From Cristatella mucedo (lineage: Eukaryota; Bryozoa; Phylactolaemata; Cristatellidae): a DNA stretch of 64,000 nt. Positions 1 through 12,540 of this stretch are shown here, in pieces. The stretch spans positions 1,872,501-1,936,500 of the forward strand of contig WPIO01000009.1 in assembly GCA_009760855.2 (NCBI GenBank), read 5' to 3'. Both the position numbers and the translations under genes were made by a program. The notes below the pieces were generated by a model, which had not been told where the DNA came from, made no database searches, and was given only the letters and a program-made list of their open reading frames with translations. Within the stretch, counting starts at the first letter, position 1. Each line of letters begins with the position of its first letter.

Positions 1-1109
1 TCTTGACAGTCACTGAGGCATGCTCGCGAGCTAGGTCAGCAGACACTCAGGCCCACCTTCCAAAACAAAGTTGAAGTTTCCCGTGAATTTGTCATGGCTA
101 AAAGCTGGTAAGTTAATAATTAGATATATTTATTACTATTGTTACTATAGGCTATTTGGCCATGAATTTTGTAGGGATGTTAAACAAGATTGCAGACTGT
201 GAAACGGCAGGTGTTAAATAAGCTCGGTTATCGATGCGGAGATATTTATTACTTCCTGCTCCTGAATTATTATAGCTAGGAACCGGATGTTATAATCTAT
301 GGTTTGGTGGCATAAAAGCCAAAGTTTGCGCAATATTTAATCCGTTGAGCAGTTTCACTCCAGGAGTCGGGGTGAGGCACTTGAGAGGCGTTCAGGGCGC
401 CATACAAGCGCTTTGCTGTGCCATTTGGCTGGTGCCAGATGCCTCCTTTAACGCTTCCCACACTGTCGAATAGACTTCTCTTCGCTACGGATGTGGACTT
501 GTGGCTATCGGTTAGTGAGGGGTTAGAGTTCAGCACAGGTTCGCAATGCAAGGGCGTGTAGCTCCGTGTGAACGTGCCACTTGCATGCGTTTGTTTGCAA
601 GCGAGAGTGTTTGTGAGTGCCCTTGCGTAGACAGGCAGAACCGTACTGAGAGGGGTGGAGGCAGGGAGTTGAGGCTGGCAGATGTAGGGGCTAAAGCTTG
701 TACACGAGCAGCTCTTCACGTTCCTTAGTCACTTGGCCTGTCTAGAGCATGCAGACGTCATTTGAGCGGCCGGCTGGTCCGTGCGGCACTGGCAGCAACC
801 AGCGTGCCTTAATTTAGCAACCACACACGCGTGATAGGTTCGCCAGTCTGCTGCTGTTGTTGATTGGATTAAGACCATTTGGCACCTGCAGCTTTCTGGC
901 TTTTGCAATTGCTTCCCAGCTTTGCTTTTCAGCTTTGCTTTGTCGGACTGGCAGATTGTATGGATGCCAGCCGATGCCACGGTGCACGCATGCGTTCTCC
1001 AGGGGGGGGGGAGGAGGAAAGGAGGAGGTGGTGTGCCCAGTGCCAGGTGAGTGGTCGGTTGACTTTTAAAGTAATCAACCAGGCAATGTATACAGTGTCC
1101 CAGAGGACA

Positions 1110-1190
1110 GACAACATAAACAGAGACAGACAGAGCCGCAGAGAGACAGCAGAGACCCAGAGATACGGAGACACAGAGAAACAGAGATCG
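1110..1190. repeat. Degenerate AGACAG-type simple repeat
   Basis: Purine-rich run of cagagaca/gagaca units. The opposite-strand open frames here are low-complexity products of the repeat. Confidence 0.6.
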
Positions 1191-1196
1191 AGAACG

Positions 1197-1240
1197 GCCG
1201 GCCAGGCAGCAGCGGCGGAAGCAGCTGCTGCCTGGCCGGC
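1197..1240. repeat. Perfect 17-bp GC-rich inverted repeat
   Basis: Arms 1197-1213 and 1224-1240 are exact reverse complements (GCCGGCCAGGCAGCAGC and its complement) with a 10-base loop. It follows a purine-rich AGACAG-like stretch at about 1110-1190. No transposon ends were recognised around it. Confidence 0.9.
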
Positions 1241-2299
1241 TCATTCCAGCTCAGCGCTATAGTTGGACTGAAGAAGAGTCTCGAAGGGCCGACCTGCCGC
1301 CCCCCCCCCCGGTCGTCAGTTGTAGGATTTTTGTTTTCTTTGTTTTTATTTCGGAGAGCTAAATTTGTTGCTGTATTCGATGCCAAAACTCAAGCCTGCT
1401 GGAAGCCGCACTATCGGCAGCAGTTTTACAATGGCTGCCAGTTGCACACGGCTTACTCAGCAGGCACAGGTTCCGGATTTCGGAGGCATAAATCCAGGGA
1501 TTTCGGCGACATAAATCACTGCAGCCCTTTCAACCGTACGAATGCAAGTAGCTGGTGCTCTCGAATGCCATTGCGGCTGGATGAGACGACGTTTTGACAG
1601 GCTAGGTTATTTGATTGCCAACTGTGTGCCCCCCCCCAAGGCTTTCCATCCTTTGCTCGGTGGTCTTGGGCAGTAATACCCCTCGGGGTCACTGGCCAGT
1701 AAATTGAGTCCGCTCTAGGTTTTCCCTCGCCAGTGGCCGAAGCCACGGCGCCTTGTCTGGCGCCGAGCGGAAGTCTCGAATTTCGTACTACTTCGAGCAA
1801 AGCAGGCTGAGTTAGCAGGTGCTCTCGGCTGGCCTAAGTGATCGCCCAGACCTAGACAGCCTGGCAGCTTCAACTCTCCAGATCAGGAAGCCATCTTGAG
1901 CAGCTTCTGCTTCAGCCTTGCGTGGAAGCAGACCAGCAGTGCTAGAACTTTGGTCCCGTGTTTAGAGCTTTGAAGGTGAGTGGAGCAGCGTAGGCGAGCA
2001 AAATCTGAACGCGAGGCCTTTGCAATTTGATGCAAGGAGGTCGTGGTTAAAAGGTTTCTACCACATTCCAGAGCAAAAACTCGTTAGCTTCTCACGTCTT
2101 CAGTTTTCGTCAATACACGTGGCCTATCTTGTGGCTAAGGATTGCCTGAAAACACTATTGCCAACTTCCTTGCATAGGCTTGCCCGAAGACGCCTTGGGA
2201 CAATGCCCTCGCGGAAAGTTGCCAAAAATCAGTCCTATATCTGCCGCCCTACAGCAGGACTATGTATATAATTGTTTTAAGCACATAATAATTAAAAAT

Positions 2300-2392
2300 A
2301 CTAGTAATAATAATAATACACTTGGTAGAGCTCCCTCAGAGAACTCGACCTCTTTCTAGGCACTTTACAATTGCTGCAATGGAAGCAAGTAA
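2300..2392 (-). mobile_element. LINE family 1 3'-end fragment
   Basis: Starts with AATAATAATAATAC, followed by a sequence matching the reverse complement of the family 1 3' end (CTCCCTCAGAGAACTCGACC, TTTCTAGGCACTTTACA). It is a short, 5'-truncated insertion. Confidence 0.75.
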
Positions 2393-2699
2393 TATCATCT
2401 TATTATGCCTACACACAGGAATTTCGGAGTTGTAGGTGTCGGTGTCAAGGCCACCCGAAGGCTAGATGGCGGCTTGCCCAACGACTGAAGAGCTTCCGGC
2501 AGCTCTTCGGCACGTGGAGAACATCCAGAAATCGCTGCGCGTGCCAGTTACAGGAGCGCACACGCGAAGGATCGGCAACGAGGCTGCCATTTGCAGGAGG
2601 GAAAGGGGCGCCAACATACTTCGAGCTTTCACGTGATCTCGCAGGCGGTCTGGTTGCTTTGCTTCGACACGCCTGTTGACGGCGGCCTGCCGAGCTTGG

Positions 2700-3007
2700 T
2701 GGGACCAGGGAGTCTTGGTGGCCTTGTCCTTAGGACCTGAGGGTCATGCCTTGCGCAGCCTAGCGGTGGCAGGCCTTGTGGATCAAAGTAAGAACCTTGC
2801 TCTGTATCCGTTGATCAACCGGCATCCATTCTAGCTCTTTTAACAAAGGAGACACGTGGTCAAACCTCTGGGACTTGAAGACTAGCCTTGCAGCCATATT
2901 CATAGCCAGCTGCAGTGGCCTAGTTGCTTTCTTCGGTAGCTTAGCCAAAAGGGAATTACAATGATCAAGCCGAGACAGAACTAAGGAGCAGATCTCAGTC
3001 AGTGTTT
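2700..3007 (-). mobile_element. LINE family 2 fragment (RT C-terminal part)
   Basis: The minus strand reads SRLDHCNSLLAKLPKKATRP, then SQRFDHVSPLLKELEWMPVD and QRIQSKVLTLIHKA. This is the post-RT region of a CR1-like LINE. The same block, more decayed, occurs on the plus strand at 55620-55810. The family differs from family 1, whose equivalent block reads RRLQLVQNSAARL...LHWLPVKQRI. Confidence 0.8.
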
Positions 3008-3009
3008 AG

Positions 3010-5433
3010 TGTGTGCCCTCCTCATCCTCGTCTAAAATCACCAGGTTATTGCGAAACCTCAAGACCCTTGACATCGGTGCTGTCCGTGCAAGAATATCTG
3101 CTTCGCCTCTGCTGCTCAATCCCCCTTCCGACCTGTCATCATTGTTAGATTGCTACAACACTACACTAGTTCACATGCTCGACGAGTTTGCACCTCTGGC
3201 TAAGCTCCCTGTGCACACTAGATCAGGCGGCCTTTGGTTTACTACCACAGACATTAAACCAGCTAGGTCTACTAAACGCAAGCTTGAAAAAACATACAAA
3301 AAAAAGGACTGACTGTCCATCGACAGGCATACGAGGTCTACTGTGGATCGTACCAATCGATCCTTGCAAAGGCCAAGTCTAGCTTCTAAAACAAAACGTT
3401 GAATCACAGGTGCACAATCCAAAAATGCTGACGTCGACGATCAGCCATCTCCTCAACCACTCCTAGGTTAGCTCCTTACTTACCCACTGATCCCTATGAT
3501 GATCTAGCTGATCGCTTCTCTAGCTTCACTGTCAACAAGGTAGGCAAGATCATGGAATCCATCCCTAGAATGGCAGCATCCCCCTAGAATCGTGTCTCTC
3601 AATTCCTTGCAGTACCTAAATTTCTACATTCAAGGAGGCAACTAGAGAGCTCGTCCTGCAGTTCACATCCCAATCAAGGAAGACAGCAAGTCCTCTGGAC
3701 CGTAATCCCACTGTCCTGCTTCTACGCTGCATTGATCTGCTGCTGCTGCTGCCATGCATCCCTAACATCGCAAATATGTTAATAGCCGCAGGTCATGTCC
3801 CAGCACCTTTAACAAAGATGCAGCACGGCCACTACTCAACTAAGCAACACTAGACCAAGAGAACTTGAGCAACTTCTGCCAGTTTCCTTTCTACTGGTCC
3901 TATGAGAGACACTGGAACGTGGCAGACCAGCCGACATCATATATGAAAACTTCAAACCTTGCTAGTAAGCTCCAGTCTGGTTTTATCACTCTGCAGAGTC
4001 GGCATTGCTACGAGTGTGTAACGACTTACTTAGGAATGTAGACTTAGGTTTTCCTCTGCTTGTTTTGCTTGATTTTTTGGCAGCTTTTGATACTATCGAT
4101 CACCAAATCCTTCTTGAGCTCGTCTCATCTCGCCTGGGTATCACTGGCACTGAATTGCAATGGTGCAGGTCCTATCTCAGTGGAAGATTCCATAGTATTG
4201 ATGTGAATAGACAAAGATCACCCTAGGAGCCACTTAAGTATGGAGTCCCACAGGGCTCTGTGCTTGGTCCTGTTCCTTTCACGGCTTATACTCTCCCTCT
4301 TACCGATGTGATTGCCAGACACAATCTAGGCTTTCCCTTCTATGCGGATGACACTCAGTTGTACCTTTGCTTTGATCCTCCTCAGCACTCCATCATGTCG
4401 AATTCTCTCACCTCCCTTGCTGCATGCATTGATGACATCTGCACATGGATGGCAATAAACTTTCTTAAATTGAGTGATGATAAAACCAACTTACTAGTTA
4501 TGGGCAAACAAAGCATGACTCAAAAATTGTAAAGGTGAAACGCTCACAACCGGCTCTGCTAGCATATCTCCTATTGAATCTGAACGAAATCCGGGGGGCT
4601 TGTTCCAAAGTGACCGTCATTAGACGACCATTTCAGCTACACAATCAAGTCTGCTCCCCTTCAGCTACACAGTAATACAAAAATTCGAGCTTGTTTAGAC
4701 AGGGATACTACATCTAAATTGGTCCATGCATTTGTGACATCTGGGCTCGACTTTGGTAACACTGCTTGATTGTCTACCGGCCTATGCAATCAGGCGCTTA
4801 CAGCTGGTACAAAACTCTGCAGCTAGGGTTGACTGTCGAGAGCTTCTCAGTTGCCACATCACAATACTTCTCGCCAACCTGCACTGGCTCCCAGTAAAGC
4901 AATTTATCAACTTCAAGGTTTTGTCACTAACTTTTAGGTATCTTCATTATTTGGTTCCAGCCTACCTATCAGATCTACTCCCCCACCAGGCTAAGCATCG
5001 TACCACCTGATTTTCGGAATTTAATCCTTTACCTAAACCTCGTAGGAGCCTCAAAGCCGTTGGAGACCGTGCATTTAGTTGGTATGCTCCCAAAGCCCGG
5101 AACTCACTCCCGACTTCTGTCACGACATCCCTGACTTGACCACAATTAAGAAGAAACTCAAAATGCATCTATTTATCACTGCATTTAGTGGGTCCATGTG
5201 ATTTGTCCTTTGTGTGCTTATGCATGCTGACACTGTGCATGCTATCACTAACCATATTTGCATGCTGACCCTGTGCAGGTCACCTCTAATCATGTTATGC
5301 TTGTTGTTCATTGAGCATGCTACCGATAACCATTTGATCACGCTTCCTTTACAGCAAATGTAAAGTGCCCAGAAAGAGATTGAGTTCTCTGAGGGCACTA
5401 TAACAAATGTAATTTTTTATTGTTATTATAGAG
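3010..5433 (+). mobile_element. LINE family 1 (L2/CR1-type) copy 1, 5'-truncated, degenerate
   Basis: Non-LTR retrotransposon fragment. Going 5' to 3': the pre-RT region SASPLLLNPPSDLSSLL near 3100; RT blocks LDFLAAFDTIDHQILLELVS (4060-4120), GVPQGSVLGPVPFTAY (4240-4290) and the catalytic box FYADDTQLYL near 4340; the post-RT region (LLDCLPAYAIRRLQLVQNSA) at about 4755-5010. The 3' end carries GAG..GGGCACTATAACAAATG and a TTATTATTATA tail. Stops at 4224-4226 and 4530-4532 and frameshifts break it, so it is a dead copy. It abuts an opposite-strand LINE family 2 piece at about 3007. Confidence 0.88.
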
Positions 5434-5965
5434 CTAGTCTTCTGATGCAGGGTGGCTCTGCCAGAATTGAGTTTGTAACTCACCCGTGTGTCTTGACTGT
5501 GATAATTTAGTATCTACTTAATCGGTGAAATGAGTCGCCGATGTTCCGAATCCAAGGGGTGCATGGACCAGAAGTGATCAGTTGATCGGCTCCATTTCCA
5601 CATCGAAGAGGACTGCGAAGGGTGACGGCAAATCTTCTCGCCTGCATGCCAGCAGCAGACGACGCCTGGAGCAGCATTGGGTGTCGGACATGCACTAAAA
5701 GACGAACCGGCAGTACATACAGCAACTCAACAAATCTGCCGAAGTCATGGCCAGCACTCACCTTACGCAAGATGCACGAGAGCTGAACGTATTTTGAATG
5801 CTGCCTAAGGCATTTTGCAAGTCGGTGGGCTACTTACAGCCAGAAACTGTCTGATCGGATGTGCCATGACCCAGTGAAGGTTGCCTCGGCAAGTAGCAAC
5901 CACTAACCACTAGAAGGTAGTTTCCTAGGCCTGGCAGGAAGTCCTTGTGCTCGGCAATGTGTGTG

Positions 5966-6000
<35 letters not shown>

Positions 6001-6261
6001 TAGATATGCAAATCTGTAGGTGGTGGCAAACCTGTCCATTGTCAAGCAGCAGCTGACCTGACCTTGGGCAGCTGGCCTTCTGCCTGCATGCCTGCCGGCC
6101 CACATGTGCTGGTGAATTGACTTGAGCTTTACAGCTAAAGACAAGAGTTCAAGGACAGCAAGCACTTGAATGCCTGCCACCATAGGGAGGCCAGCCTGAC
6201 TCTGTTGCAAGGATCCGAACATTGCAACGCTCGATCGCTGATAAAAAAGTGCTCTCTCTGT
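5434..6261. other. No gene recognised
   Basis: Apart from the AT microsatellite, the sequence holds only short overlapping frames without recognisable motifs. Confidence 0.5.
5969..5998. repeat. (AT)15 microsatellite
   Basis: Thirty bases of uninterrupted AT. Confidence 0.99.
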
Positions 6262-6434
6262 ATAATATTAATAATGATAATAATAATAATACATGTGTAT
6301 AGCACCCTCAGAAAACTTCATCTGTCTAGGCAGTTTACATTTGCTGCAAAGAAAGCATCCTCTGGAATGGTTAGCCGTAGCATGCTCAATGACAACAATA
6401 ATAACATGGTTAGTGGCAGCATGCAAAGTGTCAG
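6262..6434 (-). mobile_element. LINE family 1 3'-end fragment
   Basis: AATAATGATAATAATAATAA followed by CACCCTCAGAAAACTTCATC, the reverse complement of the family 1 3' end, then the TTAGTGGCAGCATGCA segment typical of its 3' UTR. A CT microsatellite starts exactly where the LINE homology ends. Confidence 0.75.
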
Positions 6435-6443
6435 CTCTCTCTC

Positions 6444-6482
<39 letters not shown>
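6435..6482. repeat. CT microsatellite
   Basis: Forty-eight bases of CT with one CCC interruption. Open frames through it are low-complexity Leu-Ser artefacts. Confidence 0.98.
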
Positions 6483-6485
<3 letters not shown>

Positions 6486-6710
6486 TCTGTTCTGTTAAAT
6501 ATGCTTCTCGTTAGCTGGGCCGTCACCAATGGATCTCGTCTACGATCGCCCTCTTTCCTGGTGCCCTTCTACCGAGGAGCAACCGGAAATGTGGGTGACC
6601 CACTGACCCTCATGTGAACGGCTGATCGCTGCTGGCAATCATGTGATGGCCAAACCGGCTGCAAAGTGCTGCAGCAACAGCTGCGGCATTGCTGGTTACC
6701 AATAAAGCTT

Positions 6711-6713
<3 letters not shown>

Positions 6714-6775
<62 letters not shown>
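6714..6775. repeat. (CT)31 microsatellite
   Basis: Uninterrupted CT repeat, about 230 bp downstream of the first CT tract. Confidence 0.98.
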
Positions 6776-6778
<3 letters not shown>

Positions 6779-7383
6779 CTTTCTCTCTATATATCCACGT
6801 CTCTGCCTCAAGTGAAAATGACCTAAATAGCTACATTTCTGCCAGTGAGTCAGCTCGGGACATGGTCGGGGATGAAATGCAACGATACAAAGCCGATAAC
6901 TGTATGCCGTGTCTGGCTTGCTGTGGAAGCTCTGGGGCTCGTTGGGCAAGAGGTTTGTACATCAGCCCTTACAACCAGTAGCAGTAGGCAGGAAGAGTGC
7001 TAGCAACGTTGTGCACCCTCTCCTGCCGGAAGCTGACAGGGGTAGGAGAGCATGTGGCTCCCTCCAGTCTTTTTCCAGAGTTGACTCTTGCTGGCTAATA
7101 TGTATAGAGGGCTGAAGAGACCAGCCTCCTGCGGGTGTGACTCAGAGGGGGCTCTGGGAGCAGGGTACAGCATCCTGTTTCAGGCTCTCCAGATGGGGCT
7201 CTCCACATTCGTTTTTTGGGGGGCTAACAGGGCAGTTGCCCTGCAGATGCCTTCGGTGGTAGGCGGCAGGCATTCATTCATTCGTCGGGGAAGCTAGATG
7301 AGCTTCGATCGAGGATCAAAGCTTCGATCACAAGCGATTGAGAGGACCTCTGATACCATAGAGCCAGCCAGCCAGCCGTACAT

Positions 7384-8010
7384 GTGGACCCAGAGCAGTT
7401 CACTTCTCCTCCACGTCCGTCTCTTGGAATTAGTGGTTCAGCCATGTTCGCCTCCTTTGCTGAAGCAGCTTCGATGGCTTTCGGTGGATTAAAGACTGCA
7501 CACACCCACAAGCCGGCCAGCCGGCTGCATAGCGGCTTGGCTCCTTTGTACCTAGCAGAACTGCTGCACCCGTCTCGGCCTCCTCGTGCCCTCAGATCCT
7601 CAATGGATAATACATTAGCTGTGCCATTCATCTGCTTAAAAACCGTTACCGACAGATGCTTTTTCTCTGCAGGTCCTAGACTGTGGAAGTCACTTCCGAA
7701 ATTCTTACGCAATGACATCAAATCTCCTGCTGCTGACTGTGGCATATCCTGTCCAGCCGTCCTTAACGGCTACTTCCATGCTACTCACTTCCTAAACTAG
7801 CCTCGTGACTCAGCTTTGCTTCTCACTTTCTCTTTGTTGTGTAAGATTAAGTCTGTTGTTTACCTCATTGGCTACCACATGCATACCGAAAGACACTGAG
7901 GGCTTGAGTGCGTTAAGGAAAGCTCTCCCGTGGAGCATCCACTTAGTCTTTTCGGTTTTGTAGAGTTACAGCCTGGGATTCATTACATTACAGTACACGA
8001 GTGGCTCACA
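7384..8010 (+). mobile_element. LINE family 2 3'-end copy
   Basis: The frame at 7490-7800 reads LAPLYLAELLHPSRPPRALR, then TDRCFFSAGPRLWKSLPKFL. This is the LINE C-terminal end of the ORF (GPRLW-SLP). The 3' UTR block TTCTCACTTTCTCTTTGTTG and the later TTAGTCTTTTCGGTTTTGTAG segment recur in the other family 2 copies (28860, 52690, 55700 and 57540). Confidence 0.8.
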
Positions 8011-8564
8011 GGTCTTTTGAGATCACACCAGCTTTGTAGTTTCCAGAATGTCCACCTGTTAGAAGCAATTCTATTACATAAAAACTGGCAACTTACTTAC
8101 GAACGGTCTCGTGTCTCTCTCGGATGCTCCACCGGACGTATACGAGAGGAAAGAATGCTTTCGGGCACGGGTTTCCCTTAGGTGACGTTGTGTATCCTGC
8201 ATCCTTGCGTAGCAGAGCCGATCTGCTCGAGTTGTTTGACGAAAAAATTTACTTAACGCTTTGTTACGAAATGCTTCGGAAATCTGACAACGACAGACTC
8301 CTTCGAAAATTCTGACTTACGTACAGAAAAAATGGCTGACTCGATGAAAGTAAGTGCAGTACAGTGCACTGATGCAGCCGCGAAGCCGCGAAAAGAAAGT
8401 GCACGGTCGATAAGCGACAGGCGGGCTGAGGGTTGCCGCCGCCGGGTGCAAGCCGGCCTGCGACAGGCTGACGGTACGGCAGGCCAACATCGTTATGTTA
8501 ATTTGGGAAGGCCGCATAAACCGCAGGCTTCGGCGGGCTACCTTCGGTCACTGCGAGGTAATTG
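8011..8564. other. No gene recognised
   Basis: Unassigned sequence between the LINE family 2 3' UTR and the MITE; only short frames without motifs. Confidence 0.45.
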
Positions 8565-8572
8565 GTCTAGTG

Positions 8573-8759
8573 CAGCGGTTCTCAACTTTCCTGATGCTGC
8601 GACCCTTTAATACAGGTCCTCATGTTTTGGCGACCCCCAACCGTAAAATGCTTGTGTGCAAAATCTGGAAATGCCTGTTTTCCGATGGCCTCAGGCGACC
8701 CCTGTGAAGGGGTCGTTCGACCCCCAAAGGGATCGAGACCCACAGGTTGAGAACCTCTG
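8573..8759. mobile_element. 187-bp hAT-type MITE with perfect 8-bp TSD
   Basis: Ends CAGCGGTTCTCAAC and GTTGAGAACCTCTG are inverted repeats of the hAT type. The 8-bp direct repeat GTCTAGTG flanks the element at 8565-8572 and 8760-8767. It has no coding capacity, so it depends on a hAT transposase elsewhere. Its ends differ from those of the hAT element at 22365, so that element is probably not its source. Confidence 0.93.
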
Positions 8760-8767
8760 GTCTAGTG

Positions 8768-11700
8768 GCAAGCGAGGTCAGGATCTAGGGCAGGTTAGGG
8801 TCATCAAAAATGTATGAAAAAATCCCAAGGAAGCTTGGGAAGAAAATGCGTGGCTCGGGTCTATGCAGCGGCAGACTGTGCACAGGTCCGTCGAGAGAAC
8901 GGCCTGAGGCGGGTGTCACCAACCTCAGCCGCAGGACGACTCTGTGTAAGGGTGTAGAAGCCGGTGCTCCTTCGAGCTCCTACAATCGGCTCGCGTCGAC
9001 CAAGGTCGAGGCTCAATCTTCCTTCTGCCCCGTAAATATTGTCGAGCTTCACTTGGGGCCTGCGGTCGTCAGTGATGGTTGTAGATTCCTCTGTCTCGAT
9101 TTGTCGCCCAGGAAGGAAAACGGTGTAAATTGTCTCCCGGAAGAAACAGGCTAGCGGCCCATAGTCTGCTGCCAATTTGCTACCAGGCCTTTGATGGGCG
9201 AGATACTGGACTTGCTTAAAAAACCTACAATAACGACAAAGCTTGGGCGTACACGTTTTAGCTATACATATACGTACATACTATACAATTATGGATGCAT
9301 ATTTGTGTGCAGGTCCATTAAGCTTGTACTTCCCTGCGAGTTGCCATTAAGTTACTATGTTTCCATTAAGCTTGTACTTCCCTCAGTTTCAGAACTGCGA
9401 AAAGGCTGCGAGGAAAGGTTGTCAAACCTGGCTTCCCAATAGCGCCCCCGAAGCACCTAAGCTGCAACTTCGTTTTGCAGCCGTAGGCCAGCACGAGCGC
9501 CCGAAGCTCACGCTGGCCTGATAAATGTTGGATCCGTAGCTAAGTTGGGCTGAGGGCAGTCGATGAAGTAAACAGCACAGAAGTAGCAGCAAAGGACGGT
9601 TGTACGTACAAGAAGTGCCAACATTGACGGCAGAATAAGGACGGCGATGCTGCTGCTGCCCACTGCTGCTGTGCCTACACCTTCCTCGCATCTGCTTTGC
9701 TATGGATACTACAAGCGGTGATCAGTCTATCTCTTTGTCGATTCGAATGTCAGCTCATTTCTCCATTTATCGGTACAAGCAAGCTGTCTCGCTGGAGCAG
9801 CTAAATCTGGCATCCAAATCTCCACTTTGCACTTGTATGCCGACGACCGGTCAGGCGTACCGGGCGTCCAGCTCGGGTTTGCAGACGCTACGATCGAATA
9901 TCGCTCGAGTGTCATCATCGCTAGGAAGGCGGGGGGGGGGACGACATGGCGGCACGAAACCATGTAAACGAAACCATGTAAACGAAACCATGTAGCCATG
10001 TAAACGCGAGCTCGACTCGCTTGCTCTGCGAGCATCGGAGCTCGCTCGAACGAATGCAAACGCCAAGCCATCCCAGAGTCAGTGCCCAGACCGTGTCCCC
10101 GCCCCCATTCTCCGTCGGCAGGTTCCTCGATAAGCTGGAGAACTGGTTCCGAAGTCAACGGCAGTGCTGCTGCAAAACGGCAGAGGGAACAAAAATTAAA
10201 GGTCGGCTGATTTAGCAGTCTCAATTTCTGCAGCAAAACAGAGACTGTCTTGGCAACTTTCGATCCGATTGAAGCAGCCAATGAGGAAATTGCCAGCCAC
10301 AGGGCCGGAAATCCTGGTTCGTGCCGTTCGAGTACCTTGCCGCCGCCGCCGGCCGCCGTGCTTACAACTAATGGCATACCAGCTACAGATTCAGCCAGAG
10401 AGTTTCACTGCCGGGGAACCAGGTGGGCAGCCAGTGGTAAACAGCCGCCGGAAGATTGCTGGGCGCAGTTGGACGGCGTCTTCGCTGTCGGCGGTGGGCA
10501 CGCGCACAGCTGCTAGCGACCCACTTGTCCTCGGCTGCCCTAGACACTAGACTCAAGACCACGACGTCAATGCTCTGATTTTCGCTGACGCGAATGAGTT
10601 TTCTCGAAGACAGACGGACCGCCGATACGTGCACGGCCACGTTCAATGTAAACTATCGACTCGACAATTATTAGCTGTAGTGCCACAACTCAGACTTACA
10701 CGTGGATAGCGAACCGGGCTGCCCTTTATTCTTACTCCCCGAGACCGTGGCCAACCGAGAAATCATGCCTTAATTCCACTCGCTGGGCAACCGCCGAGTT
10801 CATATTGGATACAACTGCGATTTTAAGCTACAACTTTTCGTTAATTGCGAGTCTGGCCCGCCTACTTGAACGTTGAGAAAGTCTTGCCGCCTAAGTAAAA
10901 GTATTCTACCGCCCCCATTAAAATCCTGGCTACGCCACTGGACACACTGACAAAGATAGAACGGCCAGCTCGGGGATCACCTTGACATTGGGCCGCGTGC
11001 CCACCACGGCCGCAGCCAGTAATTCGGTAAGCGAAAGGGCTTAACCTTATTACCCTTGTTGGATCATGCCCCTTCCATCCACTGCTTCCAAAGCCGAGGA
11101 TCAAGATCAAGGCCATTGATGGCCCACACCCCTGCCAGTATTCCTGCCCAACAGCTACAAATTTGAATGGCCGATATTGCCAGCGGCAGGTCAGTCAATT
11201 TCGAAGGCAGCCGGGCGGCATTTGTGCACATTGCTCGAGGCTGACGCTGCTGCTACGGCGGCTGTGACCCTGAGAGACAATAGGCCAATAGGCAAAACGG
11301 AGAAATGCACGTCGGAGCAAAGTGCACGAAGAAAAGCTGTGTCCGCCACGCCCCTCCCGTGCACAGCTGGCTTCCCCGAGAAGTGCTCACTTTCTCTCTC
11401 TCTGTCTGCTGCTGCTGCTTTCTTGCGAGCAGCAATAAACAAGCCGCCGTGGCTTGGCCAGGTCCTCCTCATCTGGCGGGTTCCCATTCCACTCAGGGTG
11501 CCTGCTGGTAGATCGGCCCGACCGACGAGATATTTGCAATTTTCGGCTCCTGAATTATAACGGCAAACAATCGGTCGTGCGACAATCTATGGCTAGACGG
11601 TGTACGAGCCTAAGTCATGCAAAAGTCAGTCAATGGAGCTCAAGAGTTTGAGCTCTCGGCGTTGAGCCAGGCGGGAGTTTCGTACCTCCCCCCCTCCGAG

Positions 11701-12540
11701 ACTTGTCGCCGGTGGGCAGGTCAGTGGTGCATTCGTGGCGCGAGAGCTTTTACGCAACGGGGCAGACGCTTTCGGCCTTCCGGCGATGTCGAACAGACAC
11801 CTATTCGTTGCTATGGATACGGACTTGTAACCTTAAGGCACGGGCGCTCTTCGTTGCTGCAGTGTCGGTAATGTCAACATAGCTGCAGCGCGAGTATCGG
11901 TGCCCAGCTAGTCGCTCGCCAGCCCGCGATTCAAAGGCTCAGTGCTTCGCAGGAATTGGTCGCGTGTCGCCGAGAACTAGCACCGTTTCAAGCACTGCAT
12001 TTTCGCCCTATTTCTGTTCGGACTTTAAAGCTGCTGCTCTCCGTTAGTAACAACACTTACGAGACAAGTGCCTTGCGACTACAGAGCAAGTTACTACTTG
12101 TCAATGAACGCAGCATTACCGCTGCTCGAATTAAGCCGTAAGCCTACTTTATTGTGCAATTCGATGACTTCCAATATGCTCGTGATGCGATAAAAAAAAT
12201 CAAACGTTTAACGTTAATAATCAATCACCTATTACCAGGTTCAACAGTTATCTCGAGTTTTTAGTCGATTATTGCAATAAACCTGAGGTGAGACATTGTT
12301 GTCACGAGCGTGCAACAGAAAAAGGGATGTATTAGAAGTGCACATTACAAATATCGGACTTGTATGTCGCTGGTGGCCGCAAGCAGAGCTCGCTCGGGGT
12401 AGAGCTGTCAACATTGTCAGGTTTTTAGAGCCTCGTTCTGAAAATACCGCTAAGTTTAGAGAGTTTCCGGAGAATGATGGAGGTGGCTTACTTACCGGGT
12501 TACTTTCCTACTCACTTGAAAGGATAAAAAAAATATTCGC
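8768..12540. other. No gene recognised
   Basis: Frames up to 216 aa (minus strand, 9727-10377) exist but lack recognisable motifs and overlap other frames on the opposite strand. A small tandem repeat of a CATGTAAACGAAAC unit lies at about 9950-10000. Confidence 0.45.

Larger units (their letters stand above)
1..2299. other. No host gene recognised
   Basis: Open frames of 60-171 aa occur on both strands and overlap each other, with no recognisable domain. Several derive from simple repeats, G10/C10 runs or the hairpin at 1197-1240. I see no convincing exon. Confidence 0.5.

Noticed and set aside
6166-6981. Leu-Ser and Arg-Glu rich frames near 6.2-7.0 kb
   Set aside because: Direct translations of the CT microsatellites.
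9727-10377. 216-codon minus-strand frame
   Set aside because: Composition follows local GC-rich sequence and a tandem repeat; nothing resembling a domain.
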